DNA of 64,000 nucleotides from Maioricimonas rarisocia (GTDB lineage: Bacteria > Planctomycetota > Planctomycetia > Planctomycetales > Planctomycetaceae): NCBI RefSeq assembly GCF_007747795.1, contig NZ_CP036275.1, positions 7,432,001-7,496,000 on the forward strand, written 5' to 3'. The notes under the pieces are model-generated. The model was given only the letters and a program-made list of their open reading frames with translations. It had not been told where the DNA came from and ran no database searches. The translations under genes and the position numbers were made by a program. How positions within the stretch are numbered: position 1 is the first letter of the stretch; each line of letters begins with the position of its first letter. Below are positions 56,092-64,000 of this stretch, piece after piece.

Positions 56092-57114
56092 TCAGATCGA
56101 GTAGCGGCCCTGACGCGAATCCGACGCCGAACCGGCATTGCGGCCGGGTGCACTGCCACCAGCAGTTGCCGGGCCGTTGTCGCTTTCGGTGTCGGCAGGT
56201 GCGGCCGCATCCCGGGAAGCACCGCGGTAGCGTCCACGACCTCCGTAGCTGTTCTGGTAACGGCGGTCGGACCAGTCGTACGGCATCACGTCGTAGTCGT
56301 CTGTGCGGCGTCCCTTACGGAAGGAGAGGACGCGGCGGCCGGTGCCGCTGTAGATCTCGGTCACAGCCGGTTCTTCGGGCGGCTCGGGCGGATCGAGTCC
56401 GAGGATTTCGTCGAAGGTGGCACGATCCTCATCGCTGATGGCCACTCCACCCGTTCCTGCCCCTTCGGGCGTGTAGGTGAGCTGCAGGGCTCCCTTCTGC
56501 TTGGCGAGGATGAGGATGTTGGCCTGTTCGCGGGTCAGTTCGAGCGTGACCGAGTTGGAGCCACGGCCGACCGTTCCGGCCTGGGAGGCGCGGTTGATGG
56601 CGAGCACCTTGACCCCATTGAAGAGAGTCATGGTCAGGCCGCCGGTGTAATCTTCGTCGGGGTAGCTGTCGGGGGTGAAGTGCACGTCGACGTACTGTCC
56701 GGGACGGACCAGTCCATCGACCACGGCCGAGCCGTCCCCCAACGCGATGCTGACGGCACGCATGCCTTCGGCGATCTCGAGCGGCGGGTACTCGCCCGGC
56801 GGATACAGGTCGGTGGTGCGAATCGGCTCGGCCGCCTTGATGCCGTTGCGAACGACGCGACCGACGAGGACGCGATTGCTGCGGACGACTTCGCGGTCCA
56901 GCCCGGAACGACGGGCGGGGCCGAGGGCAAGGTGTGCCTCGGTGATGACCGTACCCGGTTCGAGGTTGGCGATGGCCATCGGGACGTTAACGACCGGATC
57001 TTCCGGTGGTGCTTCGTCACGGGCGAGCAGGTTTTTGGCCACATACGCAGTCACCAGGCCGCCAACGACCAGCAGCATGATGACCGTCAACATTGCGGGA
57101 GTAAGGCGTTTCAC
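56092..57114 (-). CDS. cpaB: CpaB/RcpC Flp pilus assembly protein
   Basis: From GTG 57114 (with GGAGAG upstream) a 340-residue protein starts VKRLTPAMLTVIMLLVVGGLV, typical of planctomycete CpaB. An SAF-like domain (IANLEPGTVITEAHLALGP...) and a second beta domain with PGQYVDVHFTPD follow; the C-terminal 90 residues are a low-complexity Arg/Tyr/Ala tail. CpaB acts in the periplasm with the secretin. A GTG at 57129 is an alternative start. Confidence 0.85.
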   Translation of the reverse strand: MKRLTPAMLTVIMLLVVGGLVTAYVAKNLLARDEAPPEDPVVNVPMAIANLEPGTVITEAHLALGPARRSGLDREVVRSNRVLVGRVVRNGIKAAEPIRTTDLYPPGEYPPLEIAEGMRAVSIALGDGSAVVDGLVRPGQYVDVHFTPDSYPDEDYTGGLTMTLFNGVKVLAINRASQAGTVGRGSNSVTLELTREQANILILAKQKGALQLTYTPEGAGTGGVAISDEDRATFDEILGLDPPEPPEEPAVTEIYSGTGRRVLSFRKGRRTDDYDVMPYDWSDRRYQNSYGGRGRYRGASRDAAAPADTESDNGPATAGGSAPGRNAGSASDSRQGRYSI

Positions 57115-57157
57115 GACTGAACTCTCCACTCTCTATGCGCTGAGACGTTTCCGGCGG

Positions 57158-57565
57158 TTATTCCTTGACCATCCGTGTCTGACAGTACAGGTGCCGTCCA
57201 TGCAGGTTGAATCCAATCGGCCACAACAGGTTGGGCGACGCAGACGACATGGGAACGCGGACGCCGACAATGACTTCGTCGCCGCTGTAGTCGCCCAGCA
57301 CCGCGTGAATCGATGCCCGGGAGGACATGCGGGGGCCGAGCGAGTGCATGACGGCGGCTTCGACGTCTTCGATGCTGGCTCCCTGAATGCTGGCCTGTCG
57401 TGCCCCGACGCGGCTGGCTTCGACCACGTCACCGCGGGCGAAGAACAGCAGCGAGAACTCAAAGAGTCCGAGCAGCAGCGTTGCAAAGATCGGCAGCGTC
57501 AGCAGCAGTTCCATGCTGAGGACGCCGCGACGCTTCGGCCGCTTCTGTTGAATGTTCACGTTCAT
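57158..57565 (-). CDS. tadE: TadE-like pseudopilin
   Basis: A 135-residue protein with the TadE pattern: RRGVLSMELLLTLPIFATLLLGLFEFS, one N-terminal membrane helix with Glu near position 19 and 36, then a small exported domain. TadE is processed by TadV and needed for Flp pilus formation. A perfect hairpin lies between the preceding tadV gene and this one. Confidence 0.85.
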   Translation of the reverse strand: MNVNIQQKRPKRRGVLSMELLLTLPIFATLLLGLFEFSLLFFARGDVVEASRVGARQASIQGASIEDVEAAVMHSLGPRMSSRASIHAVLGDYSGDEVIVGVRVPMSSASPNLLWPIGFNLHGRHLYCQTRMVKE

Positions 57566-57601
57566 GGCTGGCCTTGTGCTGCAGCCGGTTCACTACGAAA
57601 C

Positions 57602-57620
57602 CGATGGGCCATGCCCATCG
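57602..57620 (-). terminator. Hairpin between tadV and tadE
   Basis: Arms CGATGGGC and GCCCATCG form a perfect 8-bp stem with a 3-base loop; on the minus strand GGTTTCG follows. It may dampen read-through or stabilise the upstream message within the operon. Confidence 0.45.
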
Positions 57621-57675
57621 TGGCAGTCCGCTCGATGTTGCAATTCAGACGATGGACATGGCCCGGTTCGCAACC

Positions 57676-58230
57676 CTACGGGAGGGTGGGCAATTTCCAG
57701 ATCATGACGAGCCATGTCGACACGGCGACGGGGACGGCGTAGGCCATCACGCGTCGGCCCTGCTTCTCGGCAACGGTTTCGCGGGGGCGGGGTTTGCCTT
57801 TCGCCACCGGTTTGCCAGTCGCCAGGTATTTCTTCTGCGATCCTTTGACGCCGCGGCTGAGGACACTCCAGAGCACGACGCCGACGGTCACGGCCAGCAC
57901 CAGGAAGGTGCTGATGATCATCACGAGGAGAGTGAGCTGGAAGCCGATCCAGACGCTGAGGGCTCCCATCAGCTTCACATCGCCACCACCCCCTCCACCG
58001 ACCATCCACAACGCAAACAGCACGCCGAAGCCGACGAGGAACCCGAGTCCGCCGTCGCCCAGACCGGACCAGCCATGGAACACGGCCTGGTAGATCCATC
58101 CGGCGAAGAACACGGGCAGGGTCAGTTTGTTGGGAATTCGCCGTTCGCGGATGTCCCAGATCGCTGCAGCCGCGGTGAAAGCGGCAACGACGATGACAAG
58201 AACAAGCGAGGCGACACTAAGGTCCGGCAT
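57676..58230 (-). CDS. tadV: TadV/CpaA-type prepilin peptidase (A24 family)
   Basis: A 184-residue membrane protein with the two catalytic aspartates of the GxGD family: AIWDIRERRIPN and GGGGDVKLMGA. It cleaves the leader of Flp-type prepilins and pseudopilins. It is the first gene of the tad operon. A basic segment (RGVKGSQKKYLATGKPVAKGKPRP) precedes the last helix and is longer than in minimal TadV proteins. Confidence 0.9.
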   Translation of the reverse strand: MPDLSVASLVLVIVVAAFTAAAAIWDIRERRIPNKLTLPVFFAGWIYQAVFHGWSGLGDGGLGFLVGFGVLFALWMVGGGGGGDVKLMGALSVWIGFQLTLLVMIISTFLVLAVTVGVVLWSVLSRGVKGSQKKYLATGKPVAKGKPRPRETVAEKQGRRVMAYAVPVAVSTWLVMIWKLPTLP

Positions 58231-58645
58231 GGAGTCGGCACTCCTGGATCGTGGTGACGTTCGAGTTCTCGAAACGTTACGTCACGTTCACTCGACCGGC
58301 CGGACGTGTTGCGAAATTGTCACAGATTCGCCATTCCCATTGTTGCCCCTGACAATCATTCCTTAACGACAAAGCACCACATGGACGCTGGAACGTCACT
58401 GCATGACGTCAGCACATCCGGACGACCCCACCAGGCCGCACAACCGGACCGCCGGATCGGCCACGTGCAGCGGCCTGCGCGAATGTCCGCACTGCCCGGA
58501 TTACAGCGATTTGACGACACGGCGGTGTCGTGACGGAGAGGGGCTCACTTCCGATCGCTCGTGGAATCGTGTTCAATGCTGAAAGGCGCCTGGGGTCCCC
58601 GCGTCTGCCACTCACCCGCACCGCTCGAACGAAAAGGTTCCTCCG
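58231..58645. other. 415-base gap between the tad operon and a sulfatase gene
   Basis: Divergent promoters are expected here. No flp pilin gene, RNA gene or repeat family member was seen. Confidence 0.4.
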
Positions 58646-60511
58646 ATGCTCCGTCACTTACTGCTGCTTCTGGCCTGCCTGAGCGGCCTGCTGACAGCCG
58701 CACATGCACGAGCCGACGATGCGCGGCCGAACATCCTGTGGATCACGAGTGAAGACAACGGTCCGCACCTGGGATGCTATGGCGACGCATATGCGACGAC
58801 GCCGAACCTCGATGCGCTGGCGGAGCGGAGCCTGCTGTACCGGAACTGCTGGTCGAACGCACCGGTCTGTGCGCCGGCGCGGACGACGATCATTACGGGC
58901 GTGTATCCGCCGGCGACCGGCTCGCAGCACATGCGGAGCATGGTGCAGATGCCCGAATTCATGCGGATGTATCCGCAGATCCTGAGGGAGGCGGGCTACT
59001 ACTGCACGAACAACAGCAAGGAAGACTACAACCTCGCCAAGCCGGACGAGGTGTGGCACGAGTCTTCCCGCAGGGGACACTGGAAGAACCGCGAGCCGGG
59101 GCAGCCGTTCTTTGCGATCTTCAATCACACCGTCAGTCACGAAAGTCAGCTTCGCAAGCGGCCTCACAAGGCGGTGCACGATCCGGCCGGCGTGCGGGTG
59201 CCGGCGTACCACCCCGACACGCCCGAAGTGCGGCAGGACTGGGCACAGTACTACGACAAGCTGACCGAGATGGATCGTCTTGTCGGGCGGAATCTGAAGG
59301 AACTGGAAGAGGCGGGGCTCGCGGACGAAACGATCGTGATGTACTACGGCGACCATGGCTCGGGCATGCCGCGCAGCAAGCGGTGGCCGTACAACTCGGG
59401 ACTGCAGGTGCCGCTGATCGTGCACATCCCGGAGAAGTACTCGCATCTTCGCCCGGATGACTACCGTGCGGGTGGCTCGACAGAGCGGCTGGTGAGCTTT
59501 GTCGATCTGGCACCGACACTGCTGAGCCTGGCGGGTCTTGAGCCACCCGAGTGGATGCAGGGACACGCGTTTGCCGGTGCTCACGAAGCGGAGCCGCAAC
59601 CGTACCTGTACGGTTACCGCGGACGGATGGACGAGCGTTACGATCTGGTCCGGTCGGTGCGCAATCAGCGTTACGTCTACCTGCGTCACTACATGCCGCA
59701 CAAGATTTACGGGCAGTACATCCAGTACATGTTCCAGACGCCGACGACACGGGTGTGGCACCGGGGATTTGAAGAGGGGACGCTGACGCCGGAACAGGCA
59801 CGCTTCTGGCAGGAGAAACCGGCCGAGGAACTTTACGACCTTGAGACCGATCCGGATGAGGTGCATAACCTGGCCGACTCGGCCGAGCACCAGGAGATTC
59901 TCGCCGAGCTGCGAGCGGCCCATCGGGAGTGGGTATTTCGCATTCGTGACGTGGGCTTCCTGCCGGAAGCGGAACTGCATGCCTGTGCGGAGGGAAGCAC
60001 GCCGTACGAGGTGGGGTACGATCCGTCACAGTATCCACTGGAAGAGATCTTCGCCGCGGCTCAACTGGCATCCGATCGGGAGCGAGACGCCATCTCGGAG
60101 TTGCGAGGGCTGCTGGGTTCGGATGAGAGCGCTGTGCGGTACTGGGGAGCGATGGGGCTGCTGATCCGGAAGGAAGCGGGCGTGAACCAGGGTCGCGGGG
60201 CATTGCGGTCTGCCCTGGCGGACTCCTCGCCGAGCGTACAGGTGGCTGCCGCCGAGGCGCTGGCCTGCTACGGCAATCGGGAAGATGTCGAGATGGCGCT
60301 ACCGGTGCTGCTGCGAAGTGCCAACCTGGAGGAAAGTGGTCTGTACGTGGCGATGCAGGCGCTGAACGCGATCGACGCGGCGGATGAGCGGGCGGCACCG
60401 ATCCGCGACGAGATTGCGGCGTTGCCGCGGCAGGCACCGTCGTATGACCGCCGGCTGCGGAGTTACGTGCCGAACCTGATCAAGAAGATTCTGTCGGATC
60501 TGGAAGGGTAG
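58646..60511 (+). CDS. Exported sulfatase with C-terminal HEAT-like domain
   Basis: A 621-residue protein with a signal peptide ending near AHARA. NILWITSEDNGPHLGCYGD replaces the usual double-Asp metal motif with EDN, a form common in planctomycete sulfatases. The formylglycine signature is CAPAR (Cys75). After the catalytic domain (to about residue 450) come alpha-helical HEAT-like repeats (SVQVAAAEALACYGNREDVEMAL), an unusual addition that may bind a partner or substrate. It is alone on its strand before the DUF488 gene, seven bases away. Confidence 0.88.
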   Translation: MLRHLLLLLACLSGLLTAAHARADDARPNILWITSEDNGPHLGCYGDAYATTPNLDALAERSLLYRNCWSNAPVCAPARTTIITGVYPPATGSQHMRSMVQMPEFMRMYPQILREAGYYCTNNSKEDYNLAKPDEVWHESSRRGHWKNREPGQPFFAIFNHTVSHESQLRKRPHKAVHDPAGVRVPAYHPDTPEVRQDWAQYYDKLTEMDRLVGRNLKELEEAGLADETIVMYYGDHGSGMPRSKRWPYNSGLQVPLIVHIPEKYSHLRPDDYRAGGSTERLVSFVDLAPTLLSLAGLEPPEWMQGHAFAGAHEAEPQPYLYGYRGRMDERYDLVRSVRNQRYVYLRHYMPHKIYGQYIQYMFQTPTTRVWHRGFEEGTLTPEQARFWQEKPAEELYDLETDPDEVHNLADSAEHQEILAELRAAHREWVFRIRDVGFLPEAELHACAEGSTPYEVGYDPSQYPLEEIFAAAQLASDRERDAISELRGLLGSDESAVRYWGAMGLLIRKEAGVNQGRGALRSALADSSPSVQVAAAEALACYGNREDVEMALPVLLRSANLEESGLYVAMQALNAIDAADERAAPIRDEIAALPRQAPSYDRRLRSYVPNLIKKILSDLEG

Positions 60512-60518
60512 GGGGGCG

Positions 60519-61535
60519 ATGGCCGCCCACCTGCCTGAAACGCATAGTGGCGCTCGCTGGCAGTGCCGATTGCTGTCGCGTCGCCTGGAGAAACGGGTAA
60601 CAAGGATGCTTCAGCGCCAGAGAGTCCTGCTGCACATGCTCGAAAGCCTGAGGGAGCCCGCGTCGACAGAACAGTTGACGCTGCTCGCGTTTCTCGTGCG
60701 CACCGAGACAGCGACCGGCGGCGGCAATGCGTTTTACGATTTCATTGGACAGCCCGACGGGCCGATTTCGTTCTGCCTTTCGCGGGAGATCGCCCGACTG
60801 CAACAAAGCGGGCACGCAACTCAAGATGACGGTTGGCGCGTGGCCGCGGACGGGAACGATCGCCCCCCATCACCCCCCGGACCAGTCCGACGGGACGTCG
60901 AGCACATTCTGCACGCCCATGCAGGCAAGGACGAGCACCAGATTCGGAAGGTGATCCGGAAACGCCATCCCGCCTATTTCCTTCGTGCCACCGCACCGCA
61001 CCGGATTCAAGCTCCAGTGCCCGCAGTGTACACGGCGGGCTATGAGGGCCTTTCGGTGGACGCGTTTCTGAACCGGCTGCTCGACCACGGTATGGAGCGG
61101 CTCATCGACGTTCGGAGCAATCCAATTGCCCGCCGCTTCGGTTTTCACAGGAGCACACTGTCGCGGCTCCTTGGCAAGGTCGGAATCGATTACGTGCACA
61201 TCCCCGAACTGGGAATCGAATCGTCGCAGCGACGTCACCTTGAGTCTCCTGACGACTACGAAAACCTCTTCTTGTCGTACGAGGAGCAGACACTCGAGCG
61301 CGAAAGTGCTTCTGTAAATCGCGTTGCCCGGCTGATGAGAGAGGCACCGGGCGTTCTCGTATGCATGGAGGCCAACCCCGCGTCATGCCACCGCACACGC
61401 CTTGCGCGTGCCGTTGCGCGCAAGACCCGTCTGCCGATTCTCGACCTGGGCCAACTGAGAAATGGCGAATCCACCCATCCCAACGCGGATACTCATCACC
61501 GTGATGACGTATCCTCATCCATCGAAGAAGTATGA
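60519..61535 (+). CDS. DUF488-family protein with N-terminal helical domain
   Basis: A 338-residue protein. The C-terminal half is a DUF488 domain: VYTAGYEGLSVDAFLNRLL, then LIDVRSNPIARRFGFHRSTL and VCMEANPASCHRTRLA, in which the Cys and His pair is characteristic. The N-terminal 100 residues look like a helical, perhaps winged-helix domain (ASTEQLTLLAFLVRTE). Biochemical function is unknown. The start could be ATG 60606. The gene overlaps the start of the next one by 74 bases, so the two form a unit. Confidence 0.78.
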   Translation: MAAHLPETHSGARWQCRLLSRRLEKRVTRMLQRQRVLLHMLESLREPASTEQLTLLAFLVRTETATGGGNAFYDFIGQPDGPISFCLSREIARLQQSGHATQDDGWRVAADGNDRPPSPPGPVRRDVEHILHAHAGKDEHQIRKVIRKRHPAYFLRATAPHRIQAPVPAVYTAGYEGLSVDAFLNRLLDHGMERLIDVRSNPIARRFGFHRSTLSRLLGKVGIDYVHIPELGIESSQRRHLESPDDYENLFLSYEEQTLERESASVNRVARLMREAPGVLVCMEANPASCHRTRLARAVARKTRLPILDLGQLRNGESTHPNADTHHRDDVSSSIEEV

Positions 61536-62264
61536 CGAACTGATCTGCACAGCCGGGATCACCGAGCAGGGCGAATGGGTACGCCTGTATCCCATCGACT
61601 ACCGATACCGGCCGCGGAACCAGCAGTTCCGCAAGTATCAGTGGGTCGAAGTGGACCTCGCCGAAACAGGGCACCGGAACGATCCCCGCAAGGAGAGTCG
61701 CGAGCCCCGGCTGGACACACTGCAGGTAATGGGTCCGCCCCTCGCCACGACGCGGAACTGGGAAGAGCGACGCACGCTGATCGATCCCCTGCCGCACCAC
61801 ACCCTCAAGGAGCTTCGAGCGCTCTACGATGCTGACCGAACGTCGCTCGGAATTGTTCGCCCTCCAACGTGCTCGACCTGGAGATCAAGCACGTTGGAGG
61901 GGAGTGGCCCGGGAAGTGGAGCGAGCTTCACCGTCAGCTGCGTCTGTTCGGCAAGCCGCCCAAGCCGCTGCGGAAGATCCCGTTCGAGTTTCGCTACGTC
62001 TTCGAATGCGAAGACAGTGACAAGCCGCACCGGGCTTTGATCACGGACTGGGAACTTGGGGTACTCTACCTCACCGAAGAATCTCGACTTGGATCGGCAC
62101 AGGCCGCCGCAGACAGTGTGCGACACAAGTTCCTCAACGAGATCTGCGCTTCCGAGAAAGACACGCGGTTCTTTATGGGAACAACTCTCCCCCACAATAC
62201 GTGGATCGTGATCGGAACGTTCTGGCCTCCGAAGACAGAGACTACTCAGCAGCGGCTGTTCTAG
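61462..62264 (+). pseudogene. Partner of the DUF488 gene, interrupted by one frameshift
   Basis: Frame 1 (61462 to about 61862) encodes ILITVMTYPHPSKKYDELIC ... LGIVRP, and then abruptly loses sense. A different frame continues from about 61863 with NVLDLEIKHVGGEW ... FFMGTTLPHNTWIVIGTFW to 62264. Joined, the parts make one protein of about 268 residues of a conserved but uncharacterised type. One missing base near CGCCCTCCAACG explains the break. No slippery heptamer is present, so a real mutation or a sequencing error is likelier than programmed shifting. It follows the DUF488 gene by overlap. Confidence 0.75.
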
Positions 62265-62380
62265 CCGCCGCATTGGGGAACGCCCCCAGCGTGAGTGGTG
62301 TGCGCGCGGTGCTGCGCGGTTATGCTGCGGCTTGTCCGAGAGACTCACGCCGCACACGGGGCCATCCCTGAGAGCATTCC

Positions 62381-64000
62381 ATGTCCACGCTTGCCGAAGA
62401 CATCCTCGCGTTCATCGGTCGCTCCGGCTACAAGCCGCTGAAGCCGAAGAATCTGGCCAAGAAGCTCGGCGTCACCAAGAAGCGTCTCTCGAAATTCGAG
62501 GAGGCACTCGATGCGCTTGAGGCCTCGGGCGACATCAGACGGTCATCCAGTGGGCGGGTCCAGCCGAAGACGGCCGCCGGACTGGTGGCCGGTGTCGTGC
62601 GCCGAACCAGCAGCGGGATGGGCTTTGTCATACCGCACGAACCGCGTCCCGCAAACATCGAAGGGGACATCTTCATCGACCAGCGCGATATGAGCGACGC
62701 CTACAGCGGCGACGAAGTGCTGGTGCGGCTGACGGGACGACGGCGCAGCGGCGGTCAGCGGTGCGGCGTGATCGTCGATGTGCTCGAGCGAGCCACGAAC
62801 ACGTTCGTCGGAACGTACTTCGAGGAAGCGGGAGCGGGCTGGGTCGAGATCGACGGCAACAACTTCAACGAGGCGATCTGGGTCGGCGATCCCGGTGCCA
62901 AGGGAGCCCAGGACGAGGACAAGGTCGTCATCGAGATGCTGCGGTTCCCGTCCCAGCACACGCCGGGCGAGGCGGTGTTGACCAAGGTTCTGGGAGGTCG
63001 CGGCGAACCGGGCGTCGACACGCTGACGATCATCCACGAGTACGGTCTGCCGGATGAGTTCCCCGAAGAGATCCTCAACGAAGCGCGCCTGGAGGCAGAG
63101 AACTTCAACCCGGATGATCTCGGCGATCGGGAGGACCTGACGAAGCAGACGATTGTCACCATCGACCCGGCCGACGCCCGGGACTTCGACGATGCGATTT
63201 CGCTCGAACGGACCGACAAGGGGCACTGGCTGCTCGGCGTGCACATTGCCGACGTGGCGCACTTCGTCCAGCCGGGAAGCGTGCTGGACCGCGAGGCCCA
63301 GCAGCGGGGGAACAGCGTCTACCTGCCAACACGGGTCCTGCCGATGCTGCCAGAGGTGATCTCCAACGGACTGGCGAGCCTGCAGGAGAAGAAGGTCCGG
63401 TTTACGAAGTCGGCGTTCATCGAGTTCACGGAGGACGGCACACCCGTTCACACGCGGTTCGCACGGACGGCCATTCGCGTCACGAAGCGGTTTGCGTACG
63501 AACAGGTCCTGCCGGTCGTGAAGGAGCCGGAGCGGCACAAAGGGAAGGTGCCTGCGAAGGTCCGCAAGCTGCTGGCCGACATGTACGAACTGGCGATGAC
63601 TCTGCGGGGGCGACGGTTCCGCCGGGGAGCGCTCGAGCTGGACATGCCGGAAATTGAGCTGGAGTTCGACAAGGACGGCCGGGTCAGCGGGGCGCACGAA
63701 GCGTCGCACGACGAGAGCCACCAGATGATCGAGGAGTTCATGCTGGCAGCGAACGTTGCGGTGGCGACGAAGATGGCGGACCTGGGCTGGCCGTTTCTCC
63801 GCCGCGTGCACGGCAGCCCGACGCCGATGAAGCTGAAGGCGTTTTCGGAGTTCGCGGCTGCTCTGGGCTATCCCATGAAGACCGCTGAGAGCCGCAGTGA
63901 ACTGCAGAAGGTGCTTTCGGAAGCGAAGGGGGAACCGGAAGAATACGCGATCAGCTATGCGCTGCTGCGAAGTCTGAAGCGGGCCGAGTATTCGCCGGCC
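62381..64000 (+). CDS. rnr: Ribonuclease R (partial, runs off the window)
   Basis: The first 540 codons of an RNase R-type 3'-5' exonuclease. An N-terminal winged-helix segment (DILAFIGRSGYKPLKPKNLAKKL) is followed by cold-shock-like OB domains and the RNB catalytic domain with TIDPADARDFDDAIS, whose aspartates bind Mg2+, then GVHIADVAHFV. The protein degrades structured RNA. The RNB domain's end and the S1 domain lie past base 64000. ATG 62381 is the start, with GAGAG upstream. Confidence 0.93.
   Translation, partial: MSTLAEDILAFIGRSGYKPLKPKNLAKKLGVTKKRLSKFEEALDALEASGDIRRSSSGRVQPKTAAGLVAGVVRRTSSGMGFVIPHEPRPANIEGDIFIDQRDMSDAYSGDEVLVRLTGRRRSGGQRCGVIVDVLERATNTFVGTYFEEAGAGWVEIDGNNFNEAIWVGDPGAKGAQDEDKVVIEMLRFPSQHTPGEAVLTKVLGGRGEPGVDTLTIIHEYGLPDEFPEEILNEARLEAENFNPDDLGDREDLTKQTIVTIDPADARDFDDAISLERTDKGHWLLGVHIADVAHFVQPGSVLDREAQQRGNSVYLPTRVLPMLPEVISNGLASLQEKKVRFTKSAFIEFTEDGTPVHTRFARTAIRVTKRFAYEQVLPVVKEPERHKGKVPAKVRKLLADMYELAMTLRGRRFRRGALELDMPEIELEFDKDGRVSGAHEASHDESHQMIEEFMLAANVAVATKMADLGWPFLRRVHGSPTPMKLKAFSEFAAALGYPMKTAESRSELQKVLSEAKGEPEEYAISYALLRSLKRAEYSPA

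Noticed and set aside
61850-61880. Programmed -1 frameshift in the DUF488 partner gene
   Set aside because: There is no X-XXY-YYZ slippery site and no clear downstream pseudoknot; a single-base loss fits better.

Overview
The window is GC-rich bacterial chromosome, very probably from a planctomycete (Planctomycetota, Planctomycetales-like). The call rests on a Cys-rich YTV-repeat wall protein, a DUF1559 prepilin-like protein followed by a zinc-ribbon/regulatory-domain partner, three sulfatases with formylglycine signatures, a tad pilus locus, and several PQQ/amidohydrolase/Gfo-Idh-type genes. Fifty-six genes or gene remnants are called; no rRNA, tRNA or CRISPR array was seen. The last gene (RNase R) runs off the right edge.

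Layout. 0-4.5 kb: an acyltransferase, a lipoprotein, an orphan Imm21-like immunity protein with an unknown partner, and a REP-associated tyrosine transposase (RAYT) flanked by inverted hairpin repeats. 4.6-11.7 kb: an MFS transporter, then a nitrogen-signalling block on the minus strand (amt, two P-II genes, glnD). 12-18 kb: CorA, then a RimB-like protease overlapping RimK; on the opposite strand an iron alcohol dehydrogenase, a PQQ propeller protein and a secreted protein with a possible Cys-His-Asp peptidase triad. 18-31 kb: a pseudouridine synthase, an unusual MsrP that looks like a Tat-exported lipoprotein, LOG protein, Hpt protein, the YTV wall protein, a TPR protein, an amidohydrolase, a Gfo/Idh/MocA protein and a cation/Ca exchanger. 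31-41.8 kb: ornithine cyclodeaminase-type enzyme, coiled-coil membrane protein, DUF1559 and partner, a two-domain esterase fusion, MscS and an MFS protein. 42.4-50.8 kb: an SDR, two sulfatases, an APC permease, a NagB-like protein and LarC with a (His-Asp)15 tail. 51.3-58.2 kb: a minus-strand tad operon (tadV, tadE, cpaB, tadG, tadA, tadB, tadC) without secretin, TadZ or Flp pilin. 58.6-64 kb: a sulfatase with a helical-repeat tail, a DUF488 protein with an overlapping, frameshifted partner, and RNase R.

The most distinctive layer is non-coding. Six gaps (about 3.6-4.6, 26.0-26.2, 28.1-28.6, 41.8-42.4, 46.2-46.8 and 50.8-51.3 kb) are packed with short palindromes in several families; most other gaps have none that I saw. 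One two-hairpin family brackets the RAYT gene in inverted orientation and recurs 24 kb away with compensatory stem changes. Separate 7-bp tandem arrays start exactly at the stop codons of three genes, and a duplicated 180-bp block starts at the stop codon of a fourth.
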